Assembly (NCBI GenBank): GCA_002508705.1
Contig: DAYL01000013.1
Coordinates: 45,759-109,758 of the forward strand
Direction of reading: 5' to 3'
From: Methanoculleus sp. UBA374
GTDB taxonomy: Archaea > Halobacteriota > Methanomicrobia > Methanomicrobiales > Methanoculleaceae
DNA: 64,000 nucleotides
Shown here: positions 54,883-64,000 of the stretch, in pieces
Layout: every line of letters starts with the position of its first letter
Position numbering within the stretch: the first letter of the stretch is position 1
Program-made: the position numbers and the translations under genes
Notes under the pieces: generated by a model
The model's database searches: none
What the model was told of the DNA's origin: nothing
The model's input: the letters and a program-made list of their open reading frames with translations, nothing else

Positions 54883-55608
54883 TCATATCTTTGACGCGCG
54901 CGGGCACTTTCCGCAGGCGCGGCAGACCTCGGCGACAGGCTGGATCTCGGCGCCGGATTTGCAGAACGGTTCGATGTCGTTCGCATCCCGCCGGTAGTAC
55001 ACGTGCGGGACGAGCGCAATGTGGGTATAGCGCCCGCAGGCTACCCCGAGTCGGTCGGCGATCGCTCTCTGGAGGCGGACGAGCGCGTACATGTTCGCGC
55101 CGGCTGCGGAGAGAATGTCGTTGCTCCGGAAGACGACCTTCATCTGGAGTTTTCCGTTCCGGAGGAGGCACTGGACAAGCTGCAGGCAGGGGCAGTCGTC
55201 GAGGTTCTCGTCGATGACCGGGTTCCAGGTGACCGCGACCGCCCGCCGGGAGTTCGCGGCGGCGGCGAGTTTTCGGGAGATGTAGGCGATCTGGTCGACG
55301 TGGACGTCTTCGCCCTCCGTAGCGAGCCGTTCGCCCCAGTCGAAGAGTCGCCGGTGGTAGTCATACTCGAACTTCGCGTCGGAGCCGGAGAGGAGATTCT
55401 CGGCGTAGGCATCCAGGAACCGCTGCTGGAATCGGGAGGCGGGGCTCACCATCGGCTCGCTCTCCGGCGACTCCACGTCGAGCGCAAGTTCCTCGCACTC
55501 GATCGTTGCTTCGTCGTTCTCGGTCTCCAGCGCCCATCCCTTTTCGAGGACGGTCCTGACCGCCAGTTCGTGTGCCCGTGCGAGCGTGGGGGCCCGAATG
55601 ATCCGCAT
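54883..55608 (-). CDS. thyA: Archaeal thymidylate synthase (ThyA-like)
   Basis: A 241-residue archaeal thymidylate synthase, shorter than the bacterial enzyme. The active-site cysteine region is DDCPCLQLVQ with C139 and C141 (C141 in the PC.Q context most resembles the nucleophile). The following strand VVFRSNDILSAAGANMYALV is the dUMP-binding RSND region. A Cys-rich C-terminus (VCRACGKCP) is extra and could bind metal. It converts dUMP to dTMP, in methanogens with a tetrahydromethanopterin-type C1 donor by inference. The start ATG at 55608 has no strong ribosome site. Confidence 0.85.
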   Translation of the reverse strand: MRIIRAPTLARAHELAVRTVLEKGWALETENDEATIECEELALDVESPESEPMVSPASRFQQRFLDAYAENLLSGSDAKFEYDYHRRLFDWGERLATEGEDVHVDQIAYISRKLAAAANSRRAVAVTWNPVIDENLDDCPCLQLVQCLLRNGKLQMKVVFRSNDILSAAGANMYALVRLQRAIADRLGVACGRYTHIALVPHVYYRRDANDIEPFCKSGAEIQPVAEVCRACGKCPRASKI

Positions 55609-56106
55609 AGGGAGTAGTTGGCGGGCCGGGGTAGAAAAGGCTCCGCACTAAGGGGGGTCTGATATATAGATGCTCCGGCAACGATGCCGGTCGGGGTTGC
55701 CGCCGGGGTCGGGGTGAGGGGGGGAATTTCGGCGTCCCCTGCCGCTGGCGGTACTGACCGGGTGCGGGTCCTTGGGTGCGATACGCGATGGTGCGGGCGC
55801 CGGGGTTGCCGCCGGGGTCCGGCGCTTTTCGCTTTTTCCGGAGTAAGGTTTTTATCCTCATAAACCAATGGAACGCGGTGATCCGGGAATGAACCGGAAT
55901 CCAGGTGAATTCGGGGCGTTTTCCCGTGTTGTGGTGCCTATCAGGGACGCCAGATCCCCGGTCGACCACAAAGGATATATTAAGTGTTCCACAAATATTG
56001 TGACATATTCCGTAATTCGGAGTATAGAGCGTGGTGAACCCGTATTCGACGTCTGTCGAGTACCTCGTGTTCACATTCCCTCATGTCATCACAATGGAGG
56101 TATAGT
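55609..56106 (+). promoter_or_regulatory. Upstream region of the S-layer-like gene
   Basis: About 500 bp without a supportable gene. A TATA box GGATATATTAAG lies at about 55972-55983, giving a 5' untranslated leader of roughly 100 nt, long for this window, as is common for highly expressed archaeal surface proteins. A ribosome site GGAGGT stands at 56097-56102. Further upstream, a 19-nt stretch (begins CGGGGTTGCC) occurs twice, at 55692-55710 and 55801-55819, 109 bp apart. Its meaning is unknown. Confidence 0.5.
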
Positions 56107-58440
56107 ATGAAGAGTATGACAAAACTGATGGTAGTCGCCATGGTCCTCGCGGCTGCACTGGTCGTTGCACCGGTTGCGGCACGGTCGATCTCGATCTCGA
56201 CAAGCGGCACTACCGTCTATGTAGGCGAAGAAAACCTTAACTTCGGCTCGGCTTTTGGTACTGCTCCTGTTACCCAGCTGGTCCACTACAGCGACCCCAC
56301 GGCGGGAGCTATCGATAAGACCATTCTGGCGGATGCCAGCGGTAATATCACCGAGTTGACCAAGGCCGCCATTGGCACAACGACCGGCCCCTACTACGTG
56401 TTCAACGCCAGTGGGAGCCCCACCGACCGGGCTACATCTACGGGATACGTCAACATTCAGAACCCTCAGGCAACGCTGGATGTTGTGCTGGACGCCAACC
56501 GGCAGGAGTCCGTGAATGCCAAGTCCATCACCCGGGCGACCCCGGTGGCCTTCAAGCTGACAAACAACCTGAACGGTCTTGCCGGTACGGGCTCTGCGAT
56601 GCAGATTGAGGTTACCATGCCCGGCGGCGGTGTGACGACCAACTTCGGCCAGAACCTGAAGGGTATTGTGGTTAACGGTGCGACCGTTGTCAAGGGCCCC
56701 GTCTCCCTGACGAACGCCGAGACCGGTACCTACACCGCCATTGCAAAGTGGCCCAGCGGCACCGACTTCTACGGCAAGGGCTTTGACTCCAACACCGTGA
56801 CCTTCGAGGTTTCCAGCAAGGCGCTGACCCTCACGTCCAACAAGGACAACGTCGTTCGCGGCAACAGTTTCACCGTGACGATCGCCGGCGAGTCGCTCAA
56901 GACTTACCAGATGTACATCAAGCAGGAAGGAAGCCTTGCTGCTTCGGAGTACCCGTGGATCGTCGCAGGTCAGAACGGAGTTACCCTTGTTAACGACACC
57001 ATCGCTGGAGCCAGCAACGTCACGGCGAATGTATCCACAAACGCCGGCGGCACGCGGTCCGTCCAGTTCAACACCAACTCGAGCACCGACGACCGGCAGT
57101 TCACCATCCGCGTCGAGGACCCGACCAAGACGAGCACCTACGACGAAGTCAAGGTGAGGGTTGAGGAGGGTGACGTTACCATCACGACATCCGGCACCGG
57201 TACCTACTACATCGGCGAGGAAATCACACTCTCCGGTACCAACACCGACAGTGAGACCGTCTACCTCTTCCTGACCGGTTCGAACCTTCCCCACAACGGT
57301 GTCATGCTCACCGGTCTCATGACCGATGTGCAGAACGGCAATGCGAGCACGTTCGATCAGGAAGACGTTGAGGCCGACGACACCTGGTCGTACAAGTGGA
57401 ACACCGGCGACATCCAGAGGTCTCTTGACGCTGGCGGCTACACTATCTGGGCTGCCTCGCAGCCCGTAGACAGGGCTCACCTCTCCGATGCCAAGTACCA
57501 GTCGGCCCCCGTCAACCTCCGGTCCGGGTTCATCACCGCAACCTCGAGCGGCGCAGTTGTCGCGAGGGGTGACGACCTGACGCTCACCGGAACCGCACAG
57601 GGCGACCCCGGCAACGTTGCAGTCTGGATCTTCGGCAAGAACAAGCAGATCCTCGCCGAGTCCGCCACTGTTGAGGACGACGGCAGCTTCGAGTACGAAC
57701 TCACGAACACCGACGACCTCTCCGCAGGCCAGTACTTCGTGGTCATCCAGCACCCGATGGGTGACAGGATCTTCGGAATCACGCCCGGTAGCGGCACTCA
57801 GGCAGGCTACATTGTCGGTGCAGAGGGCTCCGGTTTCACCTACGTGAACATCGCCCGGCTCCAGGCATCCGATGCAGCGACCGCGCTGATCAACGCCCTT
57901 GATTCCCCGAACATCGACGACACCTACGTGAAGCTCACCTTCGTTGTTGCGGAAGCGACCATCTTCATCGACTCGATCGGCGACAAGGATGCGGGCAGCA
58001 CCTTCACGATCTCCGGCACCACCAACCTCGCTGTCGGTGACACGCTGAACGTCGAGGTCACCTCCTCTGCGTTCGGGCCGTCTGACAAGACCCAGTCCTC
58101 CGGCTTCTCCAGCGTTACCGGCACCACGACGGTCAAAGAGGGCGAGGGTGTCAACACCTGGTCCTTCGAGGTCAACGGAGCCAGCTTCAAGCCCGACCAG
58201 TACATGGTCAAGGTTGAGTCTATCGAGACCGACACGTCTGCGACTGCAAACTTCAACGTAGTCGAGCCGCGCACGACCCCGACCGGTACGGTCACCCCGA
58301 CCGAGACTGGCACGACTGTGACCACCACGACCACCACCACGACCACGACCCCGACCACGCCCCCGACCCCCGGATTCGGAGCACTCCTTGCTCTTGCCGG
58401 CCTTGGTGCGGTTGCCTTCCTGGTCCTGCGTCGGGATTAA
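56107..58440 (+). CDS. S-layer-like surface glycoprotein with PGF-CTERM anchor
   Basis: A 777-residue secreted protein. The signal peptide (MTKLMVVAMVLAAALVV) ends near AVAARS. The N-terminus after it (ISISTSGTTVYVGEENLNF) matches the DUF3821 domain common in Methanomicrobiales surface proteins. Several beta-rich repeats follow, with repeated GTGTYYIGEE- and SGTTNLAVGD-like starts. The C-terminal part is a stalk of Thr/Pro (about residues 725-755), then PTPGFGALLALAGLGAVAF and a basic end RRD, the PGF-CTERM signal recognised by archaeosortase A. Many N-x-S/T sites fit glycosylation. Codon use is highly biased and the ribosome site strong, as for an abundant protein. A T-run follows the stop at 58453-58460. 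Confidence 0.88.
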   Translation: MKSMTKLMVVAMVLAAALVVAPVAARSISISTSGTTVYVGEENLNFGSAFGTAPVTQLVHYSDPTAGAIDKTILADASGNITELTKAAIGTTTGPYYVFNASGSPTDRATSTGYVNIQNPQATLDVVLDANRQESVNAKSITRATPVAFKLTNNLNGLAGTGSAMQIEVTMPGGGVTTNFGQNLKGIVVNGATVVKGPVSLTNAETGTYTAIAKWPSGTDFYGKGFDSNTVTFEVSSKALTLTSNKDNVVRGNSFTVTIAGESLKTYQMYIKQEGSLAASEYPWIVAGQNGVTLVNDTIAGASNVTANVSTNAGGTRSVQFNTNSSTDDRQFTIRVEDPTKTSTYDEVKVRVEEGDVTITTSGTGTYYIGEEITLSGTNTDSETVYLFLTGSNLPHNGVMLTGLMTDVQNGNASTFDQEDVEADDTWSYKWNTGDIQRSLDAGGYTIWAASQPVDRAHLSDAKYQSAPVNLRSGFITATSSGAVVARGDDLTLTGTAQGDPGNVAVWIFGKNKQILAESATVEDDGSFEYELTNTDDLSAGQYFVVIQHPMGDRIFGITPGSGTQAGYIVGAEGSGFTYVNIARLQASDAATALINALDSPNIDDTYVKLTFVVAEATIFIDSIGDKDAGSTFTISGTTNLAVGDTLNVEVTSSAFGPSDKTQSSGFSSVTGTTTVKEGEGVNTWSFEVNGASFKPDQYMVKVESIETDTSATANFNVVEPRTTPTGTVTPTETGTTVTTTTTTTTTTPTTPPTPGFGALLALAGLGAVAFLVLRRD

Positions 58441-58829
58441 ACCCAACTAACTTATTTTTTTGTTCCCCTGCTCTTTCGAGTGTTTTCTCGGGCACGGGGC
58501 GGTGCCCTGGTTTTCCATTCCTGATGCCGTGATTTCCGGGGTCTCCCTGGTTTTGAGACCAATCCTTGAACAACGGATACTCACTCGCGGTATCGATTGA
58601 TGCCCCGTATCCCAAACGCTTGATGAGCCCGGTTCTATAACTGTCGGCTGATCCCCATGGGAAGGCGGGAAAACCCTCGCACCTACGATTCTGAGAAGTG
58701 GTCCATATTCCCGCTGTGCGTGACGACCGGCTCTATCATTCCGGCTTCTCCCAACCCCGTCGCCCCATCGGATCAGCCGCCCTTAAGTAGTACAAACCCT
58801 CAATTTTCAGATAGGATAAGGGTTCGCGT
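58441..58829. other. Intergenic stretch, poly-T terminator then no recognised feature
   Basis: Immediately after the S-layer-like gene a run of seven T (58454-58460) is a likely archaeal terminator. The remaining 360 bp show only shadow frames. The last 45 bp before the AMP phosphorylase gene (CTTAAGTAGTACAAACC and GATAGGATAAGG) could hold its promoter and ribosome site, but no strong TATA box is visible. Confidence 0.4.
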
Positions 58830-60353
58830 ATGAAACTGACTGTAAAACTGCTTGACATAGCAAACCGGGGAGTTCTCCTCCACAGCACCGACGCACGGAG
58901 CATGCGGATCCGCGACGGCGACCGCGTCCTCGTCGCCGACGAAGCAACGGGAAAGACCGCCCAGGCCCATGTCGACACCACCGGCTCGCTCATCGCACCG
59001 GGCGTCATCGGCGTCTACCGGCCGCTGAATGCCACGCTTGCCGTCGATGAAGGGACCCCCGTCGAAGTCCGGGGCGCCGAGCGGCCGGCCTCCCTCTCGC
59101 ACATCAAGAAGAAGATGGACGACGGGCGGTTTACCAAGGACGAGACCCTGGATATCGTGAAAGACATCGTCAGCGACACCCTCTCGCCCGGCGAGATCAC
59201 CGCCTACGTCACCGCGTCCTACATCAACGGTCTCGATATGGATGAGGTTGAGTACCTGACGCGGGCCATGGTCGAGACCGGAGAACGTCTCCACTTTATC
59301 CGGCACCCTGTCGTCGACAAGCATTCCATCGGCGGCGTGCCCGGTAACAAGATCACGCTCCTGATCGCGCCGATCATCGCCGCAAGCGGCCTTCTGATCC
59401 CGAAGACCAGTTCCCGCGCCATCACCGGGGCCGGCGGGACTGCCGACCTCATGGAGGTCCTCGCGCCGGTCTCGTTCTCGGCGACCGAAGTGCAGCAGAT
59501 GACCGAGAAGGTCGGCGGCACTATTGTCTGGGGCGGGGCTACGAACATCGCCCCGGCCGACGATAAGATCATCACTTACGAGTACCCGCTCCGGATCGAC
59601 GCGCCAGGCCAGATGATCGCGAGCGTTATGGCCAAGAAGTTCGCCGTCGGCGCCGATCTCGCGGTTATCGATATCCCGGTCGGCCGGAACACCAAGATTG
59701 CGACGCCTCAGGAAGGGAGAAAACTCGCCCGGTCGTTCATCGAACTCGGCGAGCGGCTCGGGATACGGGTCGAGTGCGCGTTAAGTTACGGGGAGTCGCT
59801 TGTCGGCCACACCATCGGCCCGAACCTTGAGGTGCACGAGGCGCTTGCCGTCCTCGAGGGAGCGACCGAGCCGAACTCTCTGATCCAGAAGAGCCTCTCG
59901 CTTGCCGGGATAGCGTTTGAAATGGCTGGAAAGGCGGCATACGGCCAGGGATACCAGATGGCCACGGATATCCTCCGGAGCGGCAAGGCGCTTGAGAAGA
60001 TGCGGCAGATCATCGAGGTTCAGGGCGGCGACCCGACAGTGAAGGCTGACGATGTCGTTCCGGGGGAGTACCGGTTCGACGTGAAAGCGCCGCAGGACGG
60101 CTACGTCATCGACCTGAACAACAGCGCGCTTGTCACGCTCGCCCGGCTTGCGGGCTCGCCCTACGACCACGGCGCGGGGATCTTCGTCCACGCAAAGAAG
60201 GGGACCCGGGTCAGGAAAGGGGACCCTATCTTCACTATCTATGCCGAGCAGGAGTGGCGGCTTGAACGTGCGATCGAGGTCGGCAGGGTGCTGATGCCGG
60301 TGGTCGTGGAAGGGATGATCGTCGAGCGTATTCCGCCCGAGCGCTGGGTGTAA
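58830..60353 (+). CDS. deoA: AMP phosphorylase
   Basis: A 507-residue archaeal AMP phosphorylase, of the thymidine-phosphorylase fold with an extra N-terminal domain of about 85 residues. It converts NMPs and phosphate to ribose-1,5-bisphosphate and base, feeding the archaeal pathway to type III Rubisco. Key segments are [14 protein letters not shown] (about 163-176, phosphate site), [20 protein letters not shown] (about 190-209) and the C-terminal barrel domain [11 protein letters not shown] with [11 protein letters not shown]. The total length (about 500) matches this enzyme rather than bacterial DeoA (about 440). Whether the Rubisco and isomerase partners exist cannot be seen here. Confidence 0.94.
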   Translation: MKLTVKLLDIANRGVLLHSTDARSMRIRDGDRVLVADEATGKTAQAHVDTTGSLIAPGVIGVYRPLNATLAVDEGTPVEVRGAERPASLSHIKKKMDDGRFTKDETLDIVKDIVSDTLSPGEITAYVTASYINGLDMDEVEYLTRAMVETGERLHFIRHPVVDKHSIGGVPGNKITLLIAPIIAASGLLIPKTSSRAITGAGGTADLMEVLAPVSFSATEVQQMTEKVGGTIVWGGATNIAPADDKIITYEYPLRIDAPGQMIASVMAKKFAVGADLAVIDIPVGRNTKIATPQEGRKLARSFIELGERLGIRVECALSYGESLVGHTIGPNLEVHEALAVLEGATEPNSLIQKSLSLAGIAFEMAGKAAYGQGYQMATDILRSGKALEKMRQIIEVQGGDPTVKADDVVPGEYRFDVKAPQDGYVIDLNNSALVTLARLAGSPYDHGAGIFVHAKKGTRVRKGDPIFTIYAEQEWRLERAIEVGRVLMPVVVEGMIVERIPPERWV

Positions 60354-60392
60354 ACCGAAGCACTCAAATTTCTGGCCGCAGTACACTCCAGC

Positions 60393-61793
60393 ATGGCAAA
60401 ACACCGTCTCATCATAGCCTTTCTCATCGCCTGCGTCCTCCTCTGCTGCACGGCGCAGGCGGTCACCCTGCGCATCACCGTGGTGGACGAGGAAACCAAC
60501 GACGCCATTTCCGGCGCCTCTGTCTACGTCGACGGCGTCTATGTGGGAAGCACTGCATCGGACGGCATCTACTCCTATTATCACTCCGAGGAGAGGGATG
60601 ATCTGTATCTGAAGGTCGTCCGGTCGGGCTACCGGAACTGGGTGGATTACGTCGATTACGATGATACACGCGTCGAGGTCGAGATGATCCGGGAGGACGA
60701 GACCGTCACGTTCGAACTCTACGATGCGGTCACCTGGAACCCGATCTCCGGTGCCGTGGTGCGCGTCGAGAGCGATGATTACTCCGACTCGGAGGTCACC
60801 GGCAGCGACGGGAGTGCGGACTTTTCGCTGAAATCGGACGAGTCCTACAGCGTCGAAGTCCGTGCGTCGGGCTACCGCGACCTCTCTGAGACCATACGGA
60901 CGGATGACAGCACCAGCGACGTCGTTCAGTACTGTCTCCTCAGTAACGACCTCCTGGCGGTCCAGGTCCTGGACAGTGAGACTTCGAAACCCATCCTGGG
61001 CGCGGAGGTCTTCATCGACGGCGCGCGCGCCGGGGCAACCGACGCCGCAGGCAGGCTGGCGCTCCACCTGGAGCGGGAGAAGCGGTATTCTCTCAAGGTC
61101 ACGGCTACTGACTACCAGCCGTACCAGGAGAGTCGTTACCTCGGGACAGACTTTGTGTTCCTGCGGACGTCTCTCTCGAAGTCGTCATACCCGGTCTCGA
61201 TAACTGCCTTCGACGAGGCGACGAAGCCCGTTGAAGGGGCGGAGGTTTACATCAACGGGACGCTCCGGGGGCAAACCAACCAGTACGGCCGGCTCGCACT
61301 CTCCGATATCCCTGCGGGTACCTATGAGGTCATGGTGCGGGCGTCCGGTTACGGAGACTGGAGCGAGACGCGCCAGATTGCCGGAGCGGGTGAAGAGATT
61401 GTCGCCGAGCTCGGTTACGACCGGGCGAGCGTCACCGTTCGCGCGGAGGGCACCGACCGGGAGGCAGTGGCCGACGCGGTCATTGTTATCGACGGTAAGG
61501 TTGTCGGGGTGACCGACGGCACGGGTTCCCTCAAGACGACGCTCGTCACGAACCGGGAGTACGCCGTCGCCGCGACCCGTGACGGTTATCGGAACATCTC
61601 GGTCAATGCGGATATCCCGCTCGGCACGACCGAGTTCACCGTTCCGCTTGTCATGGAGCAGACCTTCAACGTCTGGGTGCTCGTGGCCGGCGTCGGTGTT
61701 GTTGCCGTGATCCTCCTTGCGGCGGTCTTTGTCGTGCGGCGGAGGCAGGCCGGGAAGAACCGTGGCAAGCCTCGCATCCGGGACAGCCTGTAG
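60393..61793 (+). CDS. Membrane-anchored surface protein with PEGA / carboxypeptidase-regulatory-like repeats
   Basis: A 466-residue secreted protein. It has a signal peptide (residues 1-23) and about five to six beta-sandwich repeats, each with the pattern (I/P)(S/L)GAxVYVDG...G.T..G..........Y.V.V.A.GY, as in DAISGASVYVDGVYVGST, KPILGAEVFIDGARAGAT and KPVEGAEVYINGTLRGQT. Such repeats (PEGA/CarboxypepD_reg-like) are structural and usually lie outside the cell. A C-terminal membrane helix (about residues 427-448) is followed by a basic tail (RRRQAGKNRG), so the protein is anchored with its bulk outside. It starts 39 bp after the AMP phosphorylase. Function unknown. Confidence 0.75.
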   Translation: MAKHRLIIAFLIACVLLCCTAQAVTLRITVVDEETNDAISGASVYVDGVYVGSTASDGIYSYYHSEERDDLYLKVVRSGYRNWVDYVDYDDTRVEVEMIREDETVTFELYDAVTWNPISGAVVRVESDDYSDSEVTGSDGSADFSLKSDESYSVEVRASGYRDLSETIRTDDSTSDVVQYCLLSNDLLAVQVLDSETSKPILGAEVFIDGARAGATDAAGRLALHLEREKRYSLKVTATDYQPYQESRYLGTDFVFLRTSLSKSSYPVSITAFDEATKPVEGAEVYINGTLRGQTNQYGRLALSDIPAGTYEVMVRASGYGDWSETRQIAGAGEEIVAELGYDRASVTVRAEGTDREAVADAVIVIDGKVVGVTDGTGSLKTTLVTNREYAVAATRDGYRNISVNADIPLGTTEFTVPLVMEQTFNVWVLVAGVGVVAVILLAAVFVVRRRQAGKNRGKPRIRDSL

Positions 61794-61808
61794 GACCCGC
61801 AGGAAAGA

Positions 61809-61846
61809 ATATTCCCGTGCGGCAGCCCCGGGAATATCTTTTTTTT
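61809..61846 (+). terminator. Stem-loop terminator after the PEGA-like gene
   Basis: A perfect 9-bp inverted repeat, ATATTCCCG (61809-61817) and CGGGAATAT (61829-61837), is followed by C and eight T. This is a typical factor-independent terminator. It lies 16 bp after the stop codon of the repeat protein. Confidence 0.8.
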
Positions 61847-61986
61847 ATTATACCGGTTCCAGTGCGATAGTTTCTTTCAATCTATGCAATTATTATTCTC
61901 CAATCTTAAAACTACGCCTTCTCGGTTGCGCATTCTATTGACAATATTTATATACTCTGGTGTGTCAGGAGTTGATACGGTGACAT

Positions 61987-64000
61987 ATGAGCGGATGGAC
62001 CTATGCGTGTCTGGTGGCGGGGCTGATCCTGCTGGCGGCTCCGGCCGGTGCGCTGATTCCTGATGATATCACGATAGCTGCGGATACCCCGTGGGTGACG
62101 GCGGGGAGCGGGGAGACCGCGACCGTGACGGTGCAGGTGCTGAACAATACTCCCGATAGCAATACCCCGGTCGCCGGGGTTGCCGTCGATTTTACCCTGG
62201 ACGGTGATTCAGGGGGCATCTCTCCCGCGCAGGCGGTGACGGACGATAACGGTACGGCTACGGCGGTCTTCACCCCCGGGACCCGGAGCGGGGATGTGAC
62301 GGTTACGGCGACGGTCGGCTCCCTCGCCGGGAGCATCGACCTGCATATCGATCATGCGGCCCCTTACCGGCTCGCAGGCTCCCCCGGGTATAGGCCGAAG
62401 GTGACGGTCGGGGGGACGACGGCGATCATCGTCCGGATGGTGGACCGCTACGACAACGTGGTGGATAGCCGGCGCGTAGCTGAGAACGTGACCTTCACGG
62501 TGGGCTCGCCCGGGGGAGGCGCGACTTTTGTCGGCGGTGATAAGGACGAGATCACGGTTCCGGTGGATGCGGACGGGAACGCCACCGCGACGCTCCGGGT
62601 CGATACGGTGGAGGGGGAGAATATCGTCTTTATCCAGCCGCCGGCGTCGGTCAGGAGTGAGTATATCTTCATCAAAGGCGTGGCGGACGGTATGCCGTTC
62701 AGCATCACGCAGATGGTTGAGCCTGCCAGCGCCTCGGTCCCGGCCGACAGCGATAAGGTGATCGAGTTCACCTACACCCTGTTTGACGAGTACGGGAATC
62801 TTGCGGAGGGCCAGGGTCTCTGGGTAAACGCCTCGATCCAGCGGGGAAACCGGCCTGAGGAGCGGGAGACCGCTCTCCTATACTCCAACTCCCACGGTCA
62901 GGTGATGATCACCTATGGGCCTGAGGATTCCGTCGGTATCGCGACCATCACCGCAACGGCCGCCGCGAACGCGAGCGTGAGCGTATCGCAGGAAGCCGAG
63001 TTCACCAGCACTGATCCGGTAGATATGCTCCTATCTGCGAGCCCCCAGTTCATGCCAAGCCGGGATGTCAATCTGAATTCTGTTGCGCAGCTCCGGGCCA
63101 AGGTGATGGATATCAAGGGGAACCCGGTCGAGGGCGAGACGGTGACGTTCAAGATCTTGTCGGTCTATGTCGGTGGGTACAACCAGACCGTGGCGCCGTA
63201 TCTTGAGACAGAGGGACAAACTGAAGCAACAGCCACGACTACTAAAATTGAGTCCGGTCGCGTCGACCCTGCTGTCGTCAGGTTCTACGCCGGGAGTTTT
63301 ACGACCGATAAAAAGGCGCCGGGCTGGAACGCCAATGCGACCGGCACGGCGACCGTCCGGGCGACATGGGGAAACATCAGCCGGGATATCGTCCTGACCT
63401 GGAAGAACTATCCCTACCTCTCGGTGGAGACCTCGGTCTCTCCCGAGACGGTCGCGGTGAACGGTACGGTCGACGTCACCATACGGCTGAAGGGGGACGG
63501 ATATAAACTGCAGCCGGACCCGATCGACGCGGTGCTGGTGGTCGACCGGTCGGGGAGTATGAAGTGGGATATCGATAAAAATAGTGGTAACTCGAACGAG
63601 AGAATGAATGCAGCACGGGGCGCGGCGGAAACGTTCATCAGTCAGATGAACTCGGGCCGGGATCGGATTGGTCTTGTCTCGTTTGCCTCCGAGACGACGG
63701 TGAATAATGATCTGGGCGACTCATTTGATAAGGTAAACGCTAGTCTAAATGGGCTCAATGCGAACGGTGCTACACAGCTGCGGCGGGGGATCTACGAGGC
63801 AATACTCATGCAGAATGAAAGAGGACGATCCGATGCCATCAAAGCTGTGATCGTCATGACTGACGGCGACTGGAACTATGATGGAAGCCCGATTGGGCAC
63901 GGAACGGGATATCCTGCGAACTCTTCAGATGCTTATAAATTCAGCGGCAACAATTTAGAGCCTAATAACTATCGATACTACGACGGTCTTGGCGGAACTC
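61987..64000 (+). CDS. Large surface protein with Ig-like repeats and VWA domain (3' end beyond window)
   Basis: An open frame of over 670 codons that runs off the right edge. It begins with a signal peptide (MSGWTYACLVAGLILLAA, cleaved near PAGA). Four or so Ig-like/invasin-type beta domains follow, with patterns such as TVTVQVLNN and NGTATAVFTPGTRSGDVTVTATVG. From about residue 510 a von Willebrand factor A domain begins: AVLVVDRSGSMKWD carries the MIDAS DxSGS motif, the threonine is in NANGATQLRRG, and the second Asp in VIVMTDGD. Such proteins bind metal-dependent adhesion partners at the cell surface. The ATG at 61987 has a GGTGA ribosome site and a TATA element (TTTATATA) about 35-40 nt upstream. 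Confidence 0.82.
   Translation, partial: MSGWTYACLVAGLILLAAPAGALIPDDITIAADTPWVTAGSGETATVTVQVLNNTPDSNTPVAGVAVDFTLDGDSGGISPAQAVTDDNGTATAVFTPGTRSGDVTVTATVGSLAGSIDLHIDHAAPYRLAGSPGYRPKVTVGGTTAIIVRMVDRYDNVVDSRRVAENVTFTVGSPGGGATFVGGDKDEITVPVDADGNATATLRVDTVEGENIVFIQPPASVRSEYIFIKGVADGMPFSITQMVEPASASVPADSDKVIEFTYTLFDEYGNLAEGQGLWVNASIQRGNRPEERETALLYSNSHGQVMITYGPEDSVGIATITATAAANASVSVSQEAEFTSTDPVDMLLSASPQFMPSRDVNLNSVAQLRAKVMDIKGNPVEGETVTFKILSVYVGGYNQTVAPYLETEGQTEATATTTKIESGRVDPAVVRFYAGSFTTDKKAPGWNANATGTATVRATWGNISRDIVLTWKNYPYLSVETSVSPETVAVNGTVDVTIRLKGDGYKLQPDPIDAVLVVDRSGSMKWDIDKNSGNSNERMNAARGAAETFISQMNSGRDRIGLVSFASETTVNNDLGDSFDKVNASLNGLNANGATQLRRGIYEAILMQNERGRSDAIKAVIVMTDGDWNYDGSPIGHGTGYPANSSDAYKFSGNNLEPNNYRYYDGLGGT

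Noticed and set aside
56089..58446. A 785-codon frame antisense to the S-layer-like gene
   Set aside because: It arises from strong codon bias on the opposite strand; its product is an Arg/Gly/Val-rich string without domains, while the plus strand has a signal peptide, repeats and an anchor.

Overview
The window looks like the chromosome of a methanogenic archaeon of the order Methanomicrobiales, most likely Methanoculleus or a close relative. The reasons are: GC-rich coding DNA; archaeal information genes (Nop5-fibrillarin pair, Cbf5-type pseudouridine synthase, archaeal thymidylate synthase); AMP phosphorylase; a Co/Ni transporter beside a CbiA/CfbB-type amidase; an S-layer-like protein with a Thr-rich stalk and PGF-type C-terminus; and many TATA boxes placed for leaderless transcripts. 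The genus is an inference from style, not from a search.

Layout. 1-7.7 kb: a leftward peptide/nickel-type ABC importer operon in which two substrate-binding lipoproteins each alternate with a SAM methyltransferase. 8.2-12.9 kb: a small-multidrug-export-like membrane protein, a relic of an IS200/IS605 element, a small unknown protein, a dolichol/phytol-kinase-like protein, a CDF metal exporter and pyruvate kinase. 13-17.5 kb: cbiMNQO (Co/Ni ECF importer) divergent from a CbiA/CfbB-type a,c-diamide synthase. 17.5-22.5 kb: a cupredoxin-like lipoprotein without visible copper ligands, an aldo/keto reductase, an MFS permease, a CAAX protease and a CDGSH-type Fe-S protein, then a decayed alpha/beta-hydrolase.

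23.2-45.8 kb: a complete type I-D CRISPR-Cas locus. Hand counting gives 174 full 37-nt repeats plus one degenerate terminal repeat, about 174 spacers. Next to it, in the same leftward direction, lies cas6-cas10d(csc3)-csc2-csc1-cas3-cas4-cas1-cas2, with a divergent csa3 regulator at the upstream end. The degenerate repeat lies at the left end, the cas genes and a leader with a TATA box lie at the right end, and the reverse complement of the repeat ends in the usual ATTGAAAC handle, so the array is read leftward. The island is visibly AT-richer than its flanks and ends near a gene-poor relic stretch and tRNA-Ser(GGA).

46.8-64 kb: mostly housekeeping genes (cbf5, hemD, a TctA-like permease, nop5-flpA, a DUF1614 protein), two toxin-antitoxin modules (MntA/HepT and HicB/HicA, the latter with a damaged or unusual hicA start), a TIM-barrel protein, tRNA-Gln(CTG) and thyA. 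Then come the S-layer-like gene, AMP phosphorylase and two further surface proteins (a PEGA/carboxypeptidase-regulatory-like repeat protein and a VWA/Ig-like protein cut by the window end).

The most notable points are the duplicated binding-protein/methyltransferase transport module, the very long type I-D array with repeat variation confined almost to one base, a spacer that carries an IS605-like right end also found in this window, a probable internal start for Cas11d inside cas10d, and paired ATGTCGA motifs around the cas promoter next to csa3.
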